From Candidatus Colwellia aromaticivorans (lineage in GTDB: Bacteria > Pseudomonadota > Gammaproteobacteria > Enterobacterales > Alteromonadaceae), in the NCBI RefSeq assembly GCF_003333305.1, contig NZ_QOLD01000020.1, positions 1 through 64,000 on the forward strand: 64,000 nt of DNA. Direction: 5' to 3'. A model generated the notes under the pieces. It was given only the letters and a program-made list of their open reading frames with translations. It was not told the DNA's origin and did no database searches. How positions within the stretch are numbered: position 1 is the stretch's first letter; every line of letters starts with the position of its first letter. The translations under genes were made by a program, and so were the position numbers. Positions 1 to 8,887 of this stretch are shown here, piece by piece.

Positions 1-176
1 GAAAGCTTGTGGCTTAAATTGACTCTGTCAAACACAGTGTTGACAGTCGGCTTGGTTTTATCCTCCACACCATTACTGGCTTTCATCGGCCTAGCCTTAC
101 TCACTACTACGGGTTCATCTGCCACCTCACACTCGTAATACTCTTGAGTCACCTCTTGAATAATACGTCCAACCAT
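1..176 (-). CDS. Group II intron-encoded protein, N-terminal fragment
   Basis: An open frame begins with ATG at 174-176 on the minus strand and runs off the window after 58 codons (MVGRIIQEVTQEYYECEV at the start, then TVNTVFDRVNLSHKL at the edge). Intron-encoded reverse transcriptase/maturases often start with a variable polar stretch of this kind before the RT domain, and the phrase VFDRVNLSH fits the lead-in to that domain. No catalytic motif is inside the window, so function rests on the ribozyme-like sequence upstream. No strong ribosome-binding site is visible. Confidence 0.45.
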   Translation of the reverse strand, partial: MVGRIIQEVTQEYYECEVADEPVVVSKARPMKASNGVEDKTKPTVNTVFDRVNLSHKL

Positions 177-487
177 TTTTGATCAAATCATTTTGATTGG
201 ATACAATGCCAGGCTTCCCCAGTTACTGCACTAGTTCCCTGTTAGAAATTCCACCCTCAAACACAGCATTGGTCTGACTAAGTATTGGGCTTCGCGCTAT
301 TTTGGACGCTTACCCACCAATACCGCCGAAGCAGGTTACGGTTAGTTGTGTACCTCTAACTTCTTATGGCTTCCTTCAGACCCCACCGTTAGCCAGTGAC
401 GCCCTTGCCATTCAGATTATCTTCCCCTTAGTCGGGGTGATAAGGCTTCTTTCAGCCTATCGGGTTTGCCAGCTTCGCTGGGCAAAC
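1..487 (-). mobile_element. 5' part of a group II intron, truncated by the window edge
   Basis: Read on the minus strand, this stretch has the look of the 5' ribozyme part of a bacterial group II intron (domain I region with the familiar CTGAAGGAAGCC motif near 366-377), followed by the start of an open reading frame at 176. Its outer edge lies directly against the T-tract of the deaD terminator, starting with a hairpin at 465-487 (GTTTGCC paired with GGCAAAC). Insertion just behind a Rho-independent terminator is the known habit of class C introns, but the class cannot be fixed from this fragment. Domains V and VI and the rest of the maturase lie outside the window. The identification rests on recognised sequence style and not on an alignment. 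Confidence 0.6.
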
Positions 488-512
488 AAAAAAGGCGCTA
501 AAAAGCGCCTTT
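488..512 (-). terminator. Rho-independent terminator of deaD
   Basis: AAGGCGCT (492-499) pairs with AGCGCCTT (504-511) around a 4-nt loop. Read on the minus strand, the stem is followed by a T-run at 488-491. It begins 24 bases after the deaD stop codon and marks the boundary of the intron. Confidence 0.85.
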
Positions 513-535
513 ATAAACATCAAAATAATTCTATA

Positions 536-2368
536 TTAGTTATGACGTTGTGGACGTTCAGTGCGACGAGGAGCTTCCTGTCTAACTATTTGTTCATCTG
601 AGGTACTAATAGCAAGCGGTTGACGACGAACACGTACACCTTTTAACTGCTTAAACAATTCAGCTGGAATACCTTTAGGCAATTGAACAAAGCTGTGTTT
701 GTCATGTAAGTTAATTGCGCCTATGTAACTACTGTCTAGTGATATTTCATTGGCGATAGCGCCAACAATATCACCAGGACGTGCGCCATGCTCTTTACCA
801 ACTTCTAAACGGTACGTCTGCCAATCAACATCGTTGCGATTTACTTTAGCTTTACGTGGTCTTTCATCACGTGAACCACGTTGATTATTTCTATCTCCTC
901 GGCTATCTGCACGAGAGTCACGACGAGAATCTCTACCGCGATCATTTCTATCACGGCCATTACGTTCACCTCTGCTATCTTTTTCACGAGCATCACGACG
1001 AGGCTTAGGATCTTCTTTTGGTTGTAATGGTTGTTTTAACTGTTTTTGATATAACAACGCTGCCGCTAAATCAGTCATCGACATTTCAGATTCACTTGCC
1101 ATTGCTTCAACGATTTCACGCATGCTTGATATTTCTTTCGATTCAACAATACCAGCTATTTCATCGCGAGCGCGTTCAATACGTTTTTTACCAAGTTCTT
1201 GTATATTTGGTAATTCATACATATTTACTGTGCCAGAAGTTAAACGCTCATAGTGACGTATTGAGTACATTTCACGTGGGCGAACGAAAGCAATTGACAT
1301 ACCTTCACGACCAGCACGGCCTGTACGACCAATACGGTGAACATAAGCTTCATGATCACCTGGTAAGTCATAGTTTATTACTAAAGAAATACGAGGAATA
1401 TCTAAACCACGAGCAACAACATCTGTTGCAACTAGAATTGACGATTTACCAGATTTCATTTGATCAATACAACGTTCACGCTGTGCTTGGTTCAAATCAC
1501 CATTAAGTGCTAATGCAGGATAACCAGCACGCTCTAATTTTTCAGCAACATCAACAGTATCGTTACGCGTACGTACAAAAATAATCATCGCATCGTAATC
1601 AACAATTTCAGCTATACGCTCTAAAGCGGTCATTTTAGTAATGCCACCTACTTTCCATGCATATTGAGTAATATTAGCTTTGGCTTTTTTAACCGCTGCA
1701 ATTTTAATGTGCTCAGGATTTTTTAAGAAACGGTTAGCAATTTTGCGAATAGCTGCTGGCATAGTCGCTGAGAACAAGCACATTTGCGTAGTTTCAGGTA
1801 AATGATCCAAAATCCACTGAATATCTTCTAAAAAGCCCATGTTTAACATTTCATCAGCTTCATCGAGAACACATACTTTTAAGTCGCCTAATTTTAGACT
1901 CTTACGACGTAGGTGATCCATTAGTCGACCTGGTGTACCAACAACAACTTGCGCTCCGCGCTCTAATTGTTGAAATTGTGGACCGTAAGATTGACCACCA
2001 TATAAAGTAGCAACACGTAAACCTTTCATGTTCTTACCGAAAGATTCAATCGCTTCAGCTACTTGCATCGCTAATTCACGTGTAGGCGCTAATACCATTA
2101 ATTGTGGTTTTTTAATTGAAGTATCAATTTTTGCTAATGCCGGTAAACCAAACGCAGCAGTTTTACCTGTACCTGTTTGCGCTTCGCCTAAAACATCTTT
2201 TCCCGCTAATAAAGGCGGTATCGTTTGTGCTTGAATATCGGTAGCAGCACTAAAACCAATTGAGGTAATGGCCGTTAATAAATTTTCAGGTAAGCCTAGA
2301 GTATCAAAACCGATAGCGTCATTTTTTTGTTCAGTTTTGTTTTTATCCGTATTTTTTTGTTCAGTCAT
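536..2368 (-). CDS. deaD: DEAD-box ATP-dependent RNA helicase DeaD/CsdA
   Basis: A cytoplasmic RNA helicase that helps large-subunit ribosome assembly and mRNA unwinding, especially in the cold. The Q motif lies near residues 21-50, Walker A AQTGTGKT at 63-70, PTRELA at 95-100, DEAD at 169-172 and SAT at 200-202, with the ATDVVARGLDI and HRIGRTGR motifs in the second RecA-like lobe. A basic low-complexity stretch rich in R, D and S follows at about 450-510, then a DeaD/DbpA-type RNA-binding domain (VDWQTYRLEVG... to the end). The length of 610 aa is usual for DeaD. It is monocistronic, with its own terminator and a long leader. A marine cold-adapted host would fit a cold-induced copy. The assignment is firm. 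Confidence 0.96.
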   Translation of the reverse strand: MTEQKNTDKNKTEQKNDAIGFDTLGLPENLLTAITSIGFSAATDIQAQTIPPLLAGKDVLGEAQTGTGKTAAFGLPALAKIDTSIKKPQLMVLAPTRELAMQVAEAIESFGKNMKGLRVATLYGGQSYGPQFQQLERGAQVVVGTPGRLMDHLRRKSLKLGDLKVCVLDEADEMLNMGFLEDIQWILDHLPETTQMCLFSATMPAAIRKIANRFLKNPEHIKIAAVKKAKANITQYAWKVGGITKMTALERIAEIVDYDAMIIFVRTRNDTVDVAEKLERAGYPALALNGDLNQAQRERCIDQMKSGKSSILVATDVVARGLDIPRISLVINYDLPGDHEAYVHRIGRTGRAGREGMSIAFVRPREMYSIRHYERLTSGTVNMYELPNIQELGKKRIERARDEIAGIVESKEISSMREIVEAMASESEMSMTDLAAALLYQKQLKQPLQPKEDPKPRRDAREKDSRGERNGRDRNDRGRDSRRDSRADSRGDRNNQRGSRDERPRKAKVNRNDVDWQTYRLEVGKEHGARPGDIVGAIANEISLDSSYIGAINLHDKHSFVQLPKGIPAELFKQLKGVRVRRQPLAISTSDEQIVRQEAPRRTERPQRHN

Positions 2369-2770
2369 TGTTAAGTTTCATCTTCTCAAGGCAGGCATTA
2401 ACGAAGAACACAAAAAAATCACAAAAGAATAGAACACCTTCAAACGACATATTGATCAAAAAAAGATCGATAGCGAAAAGTGTACTGATAAATAATTTTT
2501 AATTGCTAAGTCTTAAACCTGCGTACATCATACGAGGAAACCACCAGGAAGACTTAAAGCGCATAGTGTATTGTCACACTATATTTCTGCTGGAAACGAA
2601 ATGTTCAGCTGGGCAAGTCTATTGGGCGGTATAAACCCCACTCATTTTCGATTTGTTTATTTATTCTTCATTCTAAATAATGAAATCAATAAATAATGCA
2701 CTTTCTTAATAAATTTTAGTGCAATTGTTGCTTTTGTCGAAAAAAACAACATCCCTATATCGAGGCGCGC

Positions 2771-2798
2771 ATTATACATAGTTTTATAAAAGATACAA
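2771..2798 (-). promoter_or_regulatory. Probable deaD promoter with a leader of about 395 nt
   Basis: On the minus strand TTGTAT (2793-2798) and TATAAT (2771-2776) are separated by 16 bp. The start point would fall near 2764, leaving roughly 395 nt of untranslated leader before the ATG at 2368. The intervening sequence (2369-2764) has no gene-like frame. It holds several small hairpins, for example GATC around a T-run near 2457-2471. Confidence 0.6.
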
Positions 2799-2882
2799 TA
2801 TATTTAACTAATAGCAACGCGTTTTTAATTAAGGTAAAATCAATGCCGTGTAAATTACCAAGTACACCTATTTCGTTACTCG

Positions 2883-3494
2883 TTATTTAATAGCATAACC
2901 CCGTATAAAAAAAGCGACACTATTACGTAAATACTCTTCAACTTCCTCAGGAGAGATACGCTCTTTAATATTAAATTCCGTTTGCATCCACAATTCCCCT
3001 TTCATCATATTTAGGAACTGCGAAGCAGCATGTCTGGGATTTTCAATAACGAGTATTTTCTGTTGATGCAACTTAGCCATCAAGAGAGTTACCTCATTAA
3101 TTATTCTAAGTGGCCCTGCTTTATAAAAAATTTCAGATACTTGCGGATAAGAAGTAGACTCAAACACACATATTTTATGTACGGCACATGCTTCTTTAGA
3201 CGTAATAAACTCAGTAAAATTTTGGGCTAATTTTAATAAAACAGCTTGAGGATCTGATAAGTCATGAAGTGATAAATCTAAAATATTTAGTGATTCACAT
3301 TTATATTCAACAGATGCCGAAAATAACTCATCTTTACTACCAAAGTGGCTATAAACAGTTTGCTTAGAAACATCTGCATTTTTAGCAATCAGATCCATAC
3401 TTGTTGCTGCATAACCATGTTCGGTAAACAACGTAACTGCAGCATCTAGTATTTGTTGTCGCTTTATTTCATTTTTACTTCGCTTATTAACCAT
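2883..3494 (-). CDS. TetR/AcrR-family transcriptional regulator
   Basis: The N-terminal TetR helix-turn-helix is clear: KRQQILDAAVTLFTEHGYAA at about 12-31, then SMDLIAKNADVSKQTVYSHF, where the recognition helix lies. The rest is the variable ligand-binding half with a TetR C-terminal AefR-like feel, 203 aa in all. It is divergent from the RND efflux operon, and palindromes lie in the 164-bp space between them, so it is inferred to repress the pump and itself and to respond to a pump substrate. The closest functional analogues would be AcrR-type pump repressors. The ligand is unknown. Confidence 0.88.
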   Translation of the reverse strand: MVNKRSKNEIKRQQILDAAVTLFTEHGYAATSMDLIAKNADVSKQTVYSHFGSKDELFSASVEYKCESLNILDLSLHDLSDPQAVLLKLAQNFTEFITSKEACAVHKICVFESTSYPQVSEIFYKAGPLRIINEVTLLMAKLHQQKILVIENPRHAASQFLNMMKGELWMQTEFNIKERISPEEVEEYLRNSVAFFIRGYAIK

Positions 3495-3547
3495 TGTCTC
3501 TCACTACATCTATTTTTCATCTGCTTATTTTACCATTCTAACAAAGT

Positions 3548-3566
3548 AAACTAGACAGTCTAGTTT
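3548..3566. promoter_or_regulatory. Palindromic operator candidate in the tetR/RND intergenic region
   Basis: AAACTAGAC and GTCTAGTTT flank a single central A, giving a perfect 19-bp palindrome. It overlaps the likely -35 side of the promoter for the efflux operon (TTGTTA at 3570-3575) and also lies upstream of tetR. This is the usual geometry for a TetR autoregulatory operator. Confidence 0.65.
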
Positions 3567-3589
3567 ATTTTGTTAAACTAATCCTAATT

Positions 3590-3608
3590 AGACTATACAG
3601 TCCAGTCT
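3590..3608. promoter_or_regulatory. Second, imperfect operator-like site
   Basis: AGACT (3590-3594) and AGTCT (3604-3608) are inverted around 9 bp containing ACAGTCC. The half-site AGAC/GTCT is shared with the perfect palindrome 24 bp away. It overlaps a possible -10 region (CTATAC, 3593-3598). A second bound dimer would cover the promoter. Confidence 0.45.
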
Positions 3609-3658
3609 TGTTTTGCAGCAATTTATTGTTAAGCACTCTTCTTTTTAGGTATGGATAA

Positions 3659-4858
3659 ATGATACAGCACAGTAAAATTCACCCTTTCCAATGTCGGTTA
3701 GCAAAAATGAAAGCCATCATTTTAATTTTTATCGCCGTCTCTGCACTAACAGCATGTTCAAAAGCGGTAGAAAAAAAAGATGCCAGCAATAGTTATAAGC
3801 AAAGTGCTTCATTAATAACCATCTCTCCAGAAAAAAGTTACACCATCGCGAGAAACTATCTAGGTCAAATCACTGCCAAACAACACACAAACCTTAGTTT
3901 TGAATATTCTGGCAGAATAAGTAATGTATTGGTAGACAGTGGTGATGTGATAAAAAAAGGGCAATTACTTGCTCAACAAGATACACAATTACTTAGCTAT
4001 AAAACTACTGAGCTACAATCACAAAAGAACCAAGCACAAGCACAAATAACATTGAATCAAGCTAATTTAAGGCGAATAAAAACCTTGATCAACGATGGCT
4101 ATAGTTCTTTACAACGTCTTGATGAACTTAATAGTGAAAATCAAATCCTTAAAGCGCAAATAAACGGGTTAAATGCTCGAATTAACACCTTACAATATCA
4201 AAGAGAAAAGTCCGCATTAATTGCCCCCTTTGATGGTGTGATCACCGAGCGATTTATTTCAAATGGTGAAGTGACCACCGCCAGCCAGCCAAGCTTTCGT
4301 TTCATAGAAAATGCTAATAATGAAATTAATGTCGGCATTCCCCGTAAAGTGGCTAGTACATTAGTTTTAGGCCAAGTATTTGAAATAAAAATAGATAATA
4401 TTCGTCTGGATAATCAACCCAAGCAAGCCAAGCTAATTGCCATTGGTCAGCAAATCAATACAGTAAATAGAACAGTACAGTTGCGGTTAAAAATGCTCAA
4501 ACAATTAGATAAAGCAAACAGTTATAACGGCCAACTTGTCAGAGTAACTATTGTGCAAGAAATTAAAAAGCCGGGCTTTTGGTTACCACTTAATGCCATT
4601 ACAGACGGTGTTCGTGGTCAATGGCAACTATTTATTGCCACCCCTACCGGTGGCTCAAGCAATAGTCATCAATTACAGGCGGCAACAGTAAATGTTTTAC
4701 ATACTAGCGAACATTCAGCCTATATAAATGGTTTATCACTAGAGCCACATAAAATAGTTGCTCAAGGGGTGCATCGTTATGTGGGCGGGCAAGTAGTCAA
4801 AGCATCAACACAAGCATTAGCCAATATTCCTGACTATACTATAGGTAGCCAAGAATGA
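3659..4858 (+). CDS. RND efflux periplasmic adaptor (membrane fusion protein), lipoprotein
   Basis: The adaptor subunit linking an inner-membrane RND pump to an outer-membrane channel. A lipoprotein signal is visible: MKAIILIFIAVSALTAC, with lipobox LTAC, begins at residue 17. The true start may therefore be ATG 3707, although ATG 3659 has the better AGG ribosome-binding site 9 nt upstream. After the signal come a lipoyl/barrel-sandwich part (LSFEYSGRISNVLVDSGDVIKKGQLLAQQD), a coiled-coil hairpin (about 110-175) and a beta-barrel domain. The stop codon overlaps the start of the pump gene by ATGA, so the two are translationally coupled. No outer-membrane factor gene is adjacent. The substrate is unknown. 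Confidence 0.9.
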   Translation: MIQHSKIHPFQCRLAKMKAIILIFIAVSALTACSKAVEKKDASNSYKQSASLITISPEKSYTIARNYLGQITAKQHTNLSFEYSGRISNVLVDSGDVIKKGQLLAQQDTQLLSYKTTELQSQKNQAQAQITLNQANLRRIKTLINDGYSSLQRLDELNSENQILKAQINGLNARINTLQYQREKSALIAPFDGVITERFISNGEVTTASQPSFRFIENANNEINVGIPRKVASTLVLGQVFEIKIDNIRLDNQPKQAKLIAIGQQINTVNRTVQLRLKMLKQLDKANSYNGQLVRVTIVQEIKKPGFWLPLNAITDGVRGQWQLFIATPTGGSSNSHQLQAATVNVLHTSEHSAYINGLSLEPHKIVAQGVHRYVGGQVVKASTQALANIPDYTIGSQE

Positions 4859-7800
4859 TCCGTTCATTTGTTAAAAATGGCCGGTTAATGTCGCTTGCCA
4901 TTATTCTATTAATTGTTTCAGGACTTGGTGCACTATCTACGATGCCAAGGATGGAAGATCCACGAATGGAAAACAGGCATGCAAGTGTTTTAACGCGTTT
5001 ACCCGGCGCTAGTGCTGAAAGAATAGAAGTACTCATTACAGAAAAAATAGAACAAAAACTGCGTAAAATTTCTGAAATAAAAAATATTACATCAGTATCA
5101 CGTCCTGGAATTTCATCGGTAAAACTTGAATTACACGATGAAGTGACAAACTCCCTACCTATTTGGTCTAGAGTTAGAGATTTAATTAATGACGTGGCGC
5201 CACAATTTCCACCAAATACACTACCACCAACATTAGAAGATGATCGAAGTTACGCCTTTACCCAACTTATCGCCTTAAATTGGCAAGGGGATAGTCCTAG
5301 TGATATTGCTAGTTTAGGTCGATATGCTAATGATCTTCAAAACCGTTTACGTATTGTCACTGGCACTGATTTGGTTAGTATTTTTGGTCATGGTCAAGAA
5401 GAAGTTTTAGTAGAAATAGAACAAGGGCTTAATAGTAAGTTAAATCTTTCCAGTAAGGTTATCGCCCAGAAAATTCAACAATCGGATGCCAAAGTCTCAG
5501 CAGGGCAATTGGTTAACCAGAAAAACCAAATGCAAGTTGAGTTAAATGGCGCTTTTAATAGCGTTACACGTATTGAAAATATCCCCATTAAAGGAGGAAA
5601 TTCAGGTACCATTCTACGATTAGGTGACATAGCAAAAGTAAGTAAAAATTTAGCTTGGCCTGCCCAAGAAATGGCTATTGTTAATGATAAACCCGCTGTG
5701 GTGGTAGCGGCGCGTATGCTGCCAAATTTACGCATAGATCAATGGAGTGCAAATATAAAGGAAGCGTTAGCACAATACGCTAAACAATTGCCGCAAACTA
5801 TTGAGCTTGAAGTTTTGTTTGATCAGAATACTTATACTGAAAAACGCCTTGGTGATTTAGTAGATAATATTGCACTTGGCTTTATTTTAATTTCAACCGT
5901 ATTGTTAGTCACATTAGGCTGGCGATCCGCTGCCATTGTGGCAGCTTCTTTACCATTAACGGTATTATTTACACTTTCTGTAATGAATTTTTATGGTATA
6001 CCTATTCACCAAATGTCCGTCACTGGTTTAGTCGTAGCTTTAGGTATTATGGTTGATAACGCCATAGTGATGACAGACACTATTCAAACTAAACGCCAAG
6101 AAGGTATGAATCGACTTGACAGTGTTAGCTTTGCGGTAAAACACTTATGGTTACCTTTACTTGGTTCAACCATCACTACTATTTTAGCCTTTATGCCCCT
6201 TATTTTAATGCCTGGCTCTGCCGGAGAATTTGTTGGTGGTATCGCTTATAGCGTTATTTTTTCCCTTATTGGCTCCTATATAATTTCTCATACTATAGTA
6301 GCTGGCTTAGCTGGACGTTTCATTCCTAGAGGGATAGCGTCAGGAGGATCTATAAAGACCGATAGCCACTGGTATCAAGTGGGTATTCACTTACCTAAAC
6401 TAAATCAATCATTTGAAAAAGGACTGCACTGGGCGCTGACGTATAAAAAAATAACGATAATCACCGTATTTGGTTTACCCCTATTAGGTTTTGTTCTCTC
6501 CAAACACTTAAGCGAGCAGTTTTTTCCACCTTCTGATCGCGATATGTTTCAAATTGAACTATTTATGCCAACACAAAGCAGCATTCTTAATACACAAGTC
6601 ACTAGCCAACAAATAAGTGACTACCTTTATCAACAACAAGGCATAGAAAAAGTCCGTTGGTTCCTAGGGAAAAATGCGCCTTCCTTTTATTATAATTTAA
6701 CACCAACAAAAGATGGTTTTCAAAATTATGGTCAGGCGATGATCACGACAACTGATTTTCAAACCGCAAATAATTTAATTCCTAAATTACAATCAGCCTT
6801 AGATGAATTAATACCACAAGCACAAATATTAGTGCGAAAACTAGAACAAGGCCCTCCTTTTAATGCGCCAGTTGAATTACGTGTATATGGCCCTAACTTA
6901 GATACCCTAAAAGTTATTGGTGATGACATTCGAAAAATAATGACGCAAACCACTGATATTATTCATACTCGAGTTTCACTACAGCCTGGCACACCTAAAG
7001 TGTGGGTAAATGCCGATGAAGAAGCGGCAGCCTTACTCGGGTTATCTTTAGTTGATATTGCAGAGCAATTGCAAGGCAACTTAAGTGGGCAAGTTAGCGG
7101 CTCTATTATTGAAGCAACTGAATCAATTCCTGTTCGAGTACGGCTTGCCAATGAAGACAGATCTACTATCAATGATTTAGCTAATATCAATTTACTTAGC
7201 CCAAGTGTTGCGAGTAATGCACAACCTATCCCTTTGACAGCAATCGCTGATTTCTCACTAAAGCCTAGTCGTGGGGCAATTCCACATCGTAATGGCTCAA
7301 GAGTAAATGTTATTGAAGGTTATATCCGCTCAGGGGTTTTACCCAGCGTGGTTTTGACAAACGTTAGCGCAAAGATCGCAGCAGAAAATTACCAATTACC
7401 CGCTGGATACAAAATAGAAATTGGTGGAGAGTCATCCAAACGTAATGATGCAGTGGGTAAATTACTTGCCAGCGTAGGAGTTATATTTACTTTATTAATA
7501 ACCGTGGTAGTACTGTCATTTAATTCTTTTAGACTCGGCGGTATTATCTTCTTCTCTGCACTACAATCCGTAGGATTAGGATTACTAACAGTATATATAT
7601 TTGGTTACCCATTTGGTTTCACTGTGATAATTGCTTTATTAGGCCTAATGGGCCTAGCGATAAATGCAGCGATAGTTATTATTGCTGAATTAAAAAGTGA
7701 CGCCCAAGCCGTACAAGGTAATCCAAGTGCTATTATTAGAGGCGTACAAAACTGTACTCGCCATATAACGTCCACCACAATTACCACTGTAGGGGGCTTC

Positions 7801-7959
7801 TTACCTTTAATTTTGGCAGGGGGAGGCTTTTGGCCACCTTTTGCTATTGCAATAGCAGGCGGTACCGTATTAACAACGTTGTTATCCTTCTTATTTGTGC
7901 CAGCAGCATTTTCATGGTTTTGCCAACGCCGCGCTTTTGAATTAAATGAACAAACGTAG
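4855..7959 (+). CDS. RND-family efflux transporter permease
   Basis: An inner-membrane proton-driven pump of the AcrB/HAE-like superfamily, 1034 aa. TM1 is near residues 10-30, followed by the periplasmic porter domain (MPRMEDPRMENRHASVLTRLPGASAERIEVLITE). A TM2-6 block with VALGIMVDNAIVMTD holds the conserved Asp pair region, then a second porter domain and TM7-12 (LLGLMGLAINAAIVIIAELK). The ATGA overlap with the adaptor gene makes a two-gene operon. The motif in the second half has Asn-Ala where many pumps have Asn-Gly. Substrate class cannot be told from sequence. Confidence 0.93.
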   Translation: MIRSFVKNGRLMSLAIILLIVSGLGALSTMPRMEDPRMENRHASVLTRLPGASAERIEVLITEKIEQKLRKISEIKNITSVSRPGISSVKLELHDEVTNSLPIWSRVRDLINDVAPQFPPNTLPPTLEDDRSYAFTQLIALNWQGDSPSDIASLGRYANDLQNRLRIVTGTDLVSIFGHGQEEVLVEIEQGLNSKLNLSSKVIAQKIQQSDAKVSAGQLVNQKNQMQVELNGAFNSVTRIENIPIKGGNSGTILRLGDIAKVSKNLAWPAQEMAIVNDKPAVVVAARMLPNLRIDQWSANIKEALAQYAKQLPQTIELEVLFDQNTYTEKRLGDLVDNIALGFILISTVLLVTLGWRSAAIVAASLPLTVLFTLSVMNFYGIPIHQMSVTGLVVALGIMVDNAIVMTDTIQTKRQEGMNRLDSVSFAVKHLWLPLLGSTITTILAFMPLILMPGSAGEFVGGIAYSVIFSLIGSYIISHTIVAGLAGRFIPRGIASGGSIKTDSHWYQVGIHLPKLNQSFEKGLHWALTYKKITIITVFGLPLLGFVLSKHLSEQFFPPSDRDMFQIELFMPTQSSILNTQVTSQQISDYLYQQQGIEKVRWFLGKNAPSFYYNLTPTKDGFQNYGQAMITTTDFQTANNLIPKLQSALDELIPQAQILVRKLEQGPPFNAPVELRVYGPNLDTLKVIGDDIRKIMTQTTDIIHTRVSLQPGTPKVWVNADEEAAALLGLSLVDIAEQLQGNLSGQVSGSIIEATESIPVRVRLANEDRSTINDLANINLLSPSVASNAQPIPLTAIADFSLKPSRGAIPHRNGSRVNVIEGYIRSGVLPSVVLTNVSAKIAAENYQLPAGYKIEIGGESSKRNDAVGKLLASVGVIFTLLITVVVLSFNSFRLGGIIFFSALQSVGLGLLTVYIFGYPFGFTVIIALLGLMGLAINAAIVIIAELKSDAQAVQGNPSAIIRGVQNCTRHITSTTITTVGGFLPLILAGGGFWPPFAIAIAGGTVLTTLLSFLFVPAAFSWFCQRRAFELNEQT

Positions 7960-7989
7960 AATAAATAATACTAAATGGATGAGTAAACT

Positions 7990-8633
7990 ATCGTCGATAA
8001 GAAGAATCTTTGGGCTTTATTTGAATATGATAACTTTCATCAATTTTTCTTATGCGCTCTACACGCTTTAAATGAGTACGACGAAACACATAAATACATT
8101 TCGCTGTGTAACAGCATAGTTTCTTTAGGTGACTCAGTTGTGCTGGAAACCTTATCCGCTATGCTGAAGCTTCTATCATCACGTTGGTTGAACTTAAAAG
8201 AGGAACTAAAACTCATAGATGGACAGCTTAAGAAATTAACAAACCTGCTGCTGGTAGTTTAATAACGCAACATGGTGTTGGCCCATATGTAGCCGCAACC
8301 TTATTGGTTACGGCAGGAGATAATCCAGAACGTTTAAGAAAAGAGTCCTCTTTTGCAGCCTTATGTGGTGTTAGCCCATTAGAGGCATCTTCAGCTAAGA
8401 AGCAACGGCACCGTTTAAACCGTGGCGGATCTAGAGAAGCGAATAATGCTTTATGGACAGTAGCGCTAATAAGAATGAGAGCCGATGCAATAACTATCCA
8501 ATACACGGAAAAACGAACTTGTGATAGCCTTACGGTTAAAGAAATCCAACGGTGTTTAAAGCGATATATAGCCAGAGAATTATTTCCAATTATCTGCCAG
8601 GATCTGACAAATTCTCGTCATGTATTAACATAG
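7990..8633 (+). pseudogene. IS110-family transposase remnant, frameshifted
   Basis: The 3' half is a clear IS110/IS116/IS902 C-terminal domain, with VGPYVAATLLVTAGDNPERL, ALCGVSPLEASSAKKQRHR, LNRGGSREANNALW and IQRCLKRYIARELFP. It is readable in one frame from about 8232 to the TAG at 8631-8633. The 5' part continues in another frame (VDKKNLWALFEYDN... to NLKEELKLIDGQLKKLTN) and is separated by a frameshift near 8235-8243. The N-terminal DEDD catalytic domain is largely missing. It lies directly downstream of the RND operon. It is dead and not mobile on its own. Confidence 0.82.
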
Positions 8634-8635
8634 GA

Positions 8636-8780
8636 GCGTCAATACAATAATGGAGCGATTTTTTAGAAGCTTGAAGGCAGAGCGGCTAAATGCAGTTAGC
8701 TTTATAAATCATCGTTCGGTTACCTTTTCTTTTGAGTCAATGCGTCGCTTGCATCACTCAGTGAGCTATTCAAGGTACTA
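8636..8780 (+). pseudogene. IS3-family transposase (orfB) fragment
   Basis: The frame NTIMERFFRSLKAERL followed by NAVSFINHRSV matches the conserved segment after the last catalytic Glu of IS3-family orfB integrases, which is normally followed by the YNYKRLHSA region. Here the match stops after about 30 residues and the frame closes near 8778. It is a short leftover lying just behind the IS110 remnant. Confidence 0.65.
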
Positions 8781-8887
8781 AAGGGCAACTGTTTTGACTC
8801 AGAGCGGCCGTTAACATCAATGATTACCTTATGACTTCTGCTCGCTAAGCCTTCATCAGAATTTAAAACTAAACCTCCACTTTGTAA

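Noticed and set aside
302-601. 99-codon plus-strand frame near the left edge
   Set aside because: It crosses the intron-like sequence, the deaD terminator and the deaD 3' end in the wrong strand.
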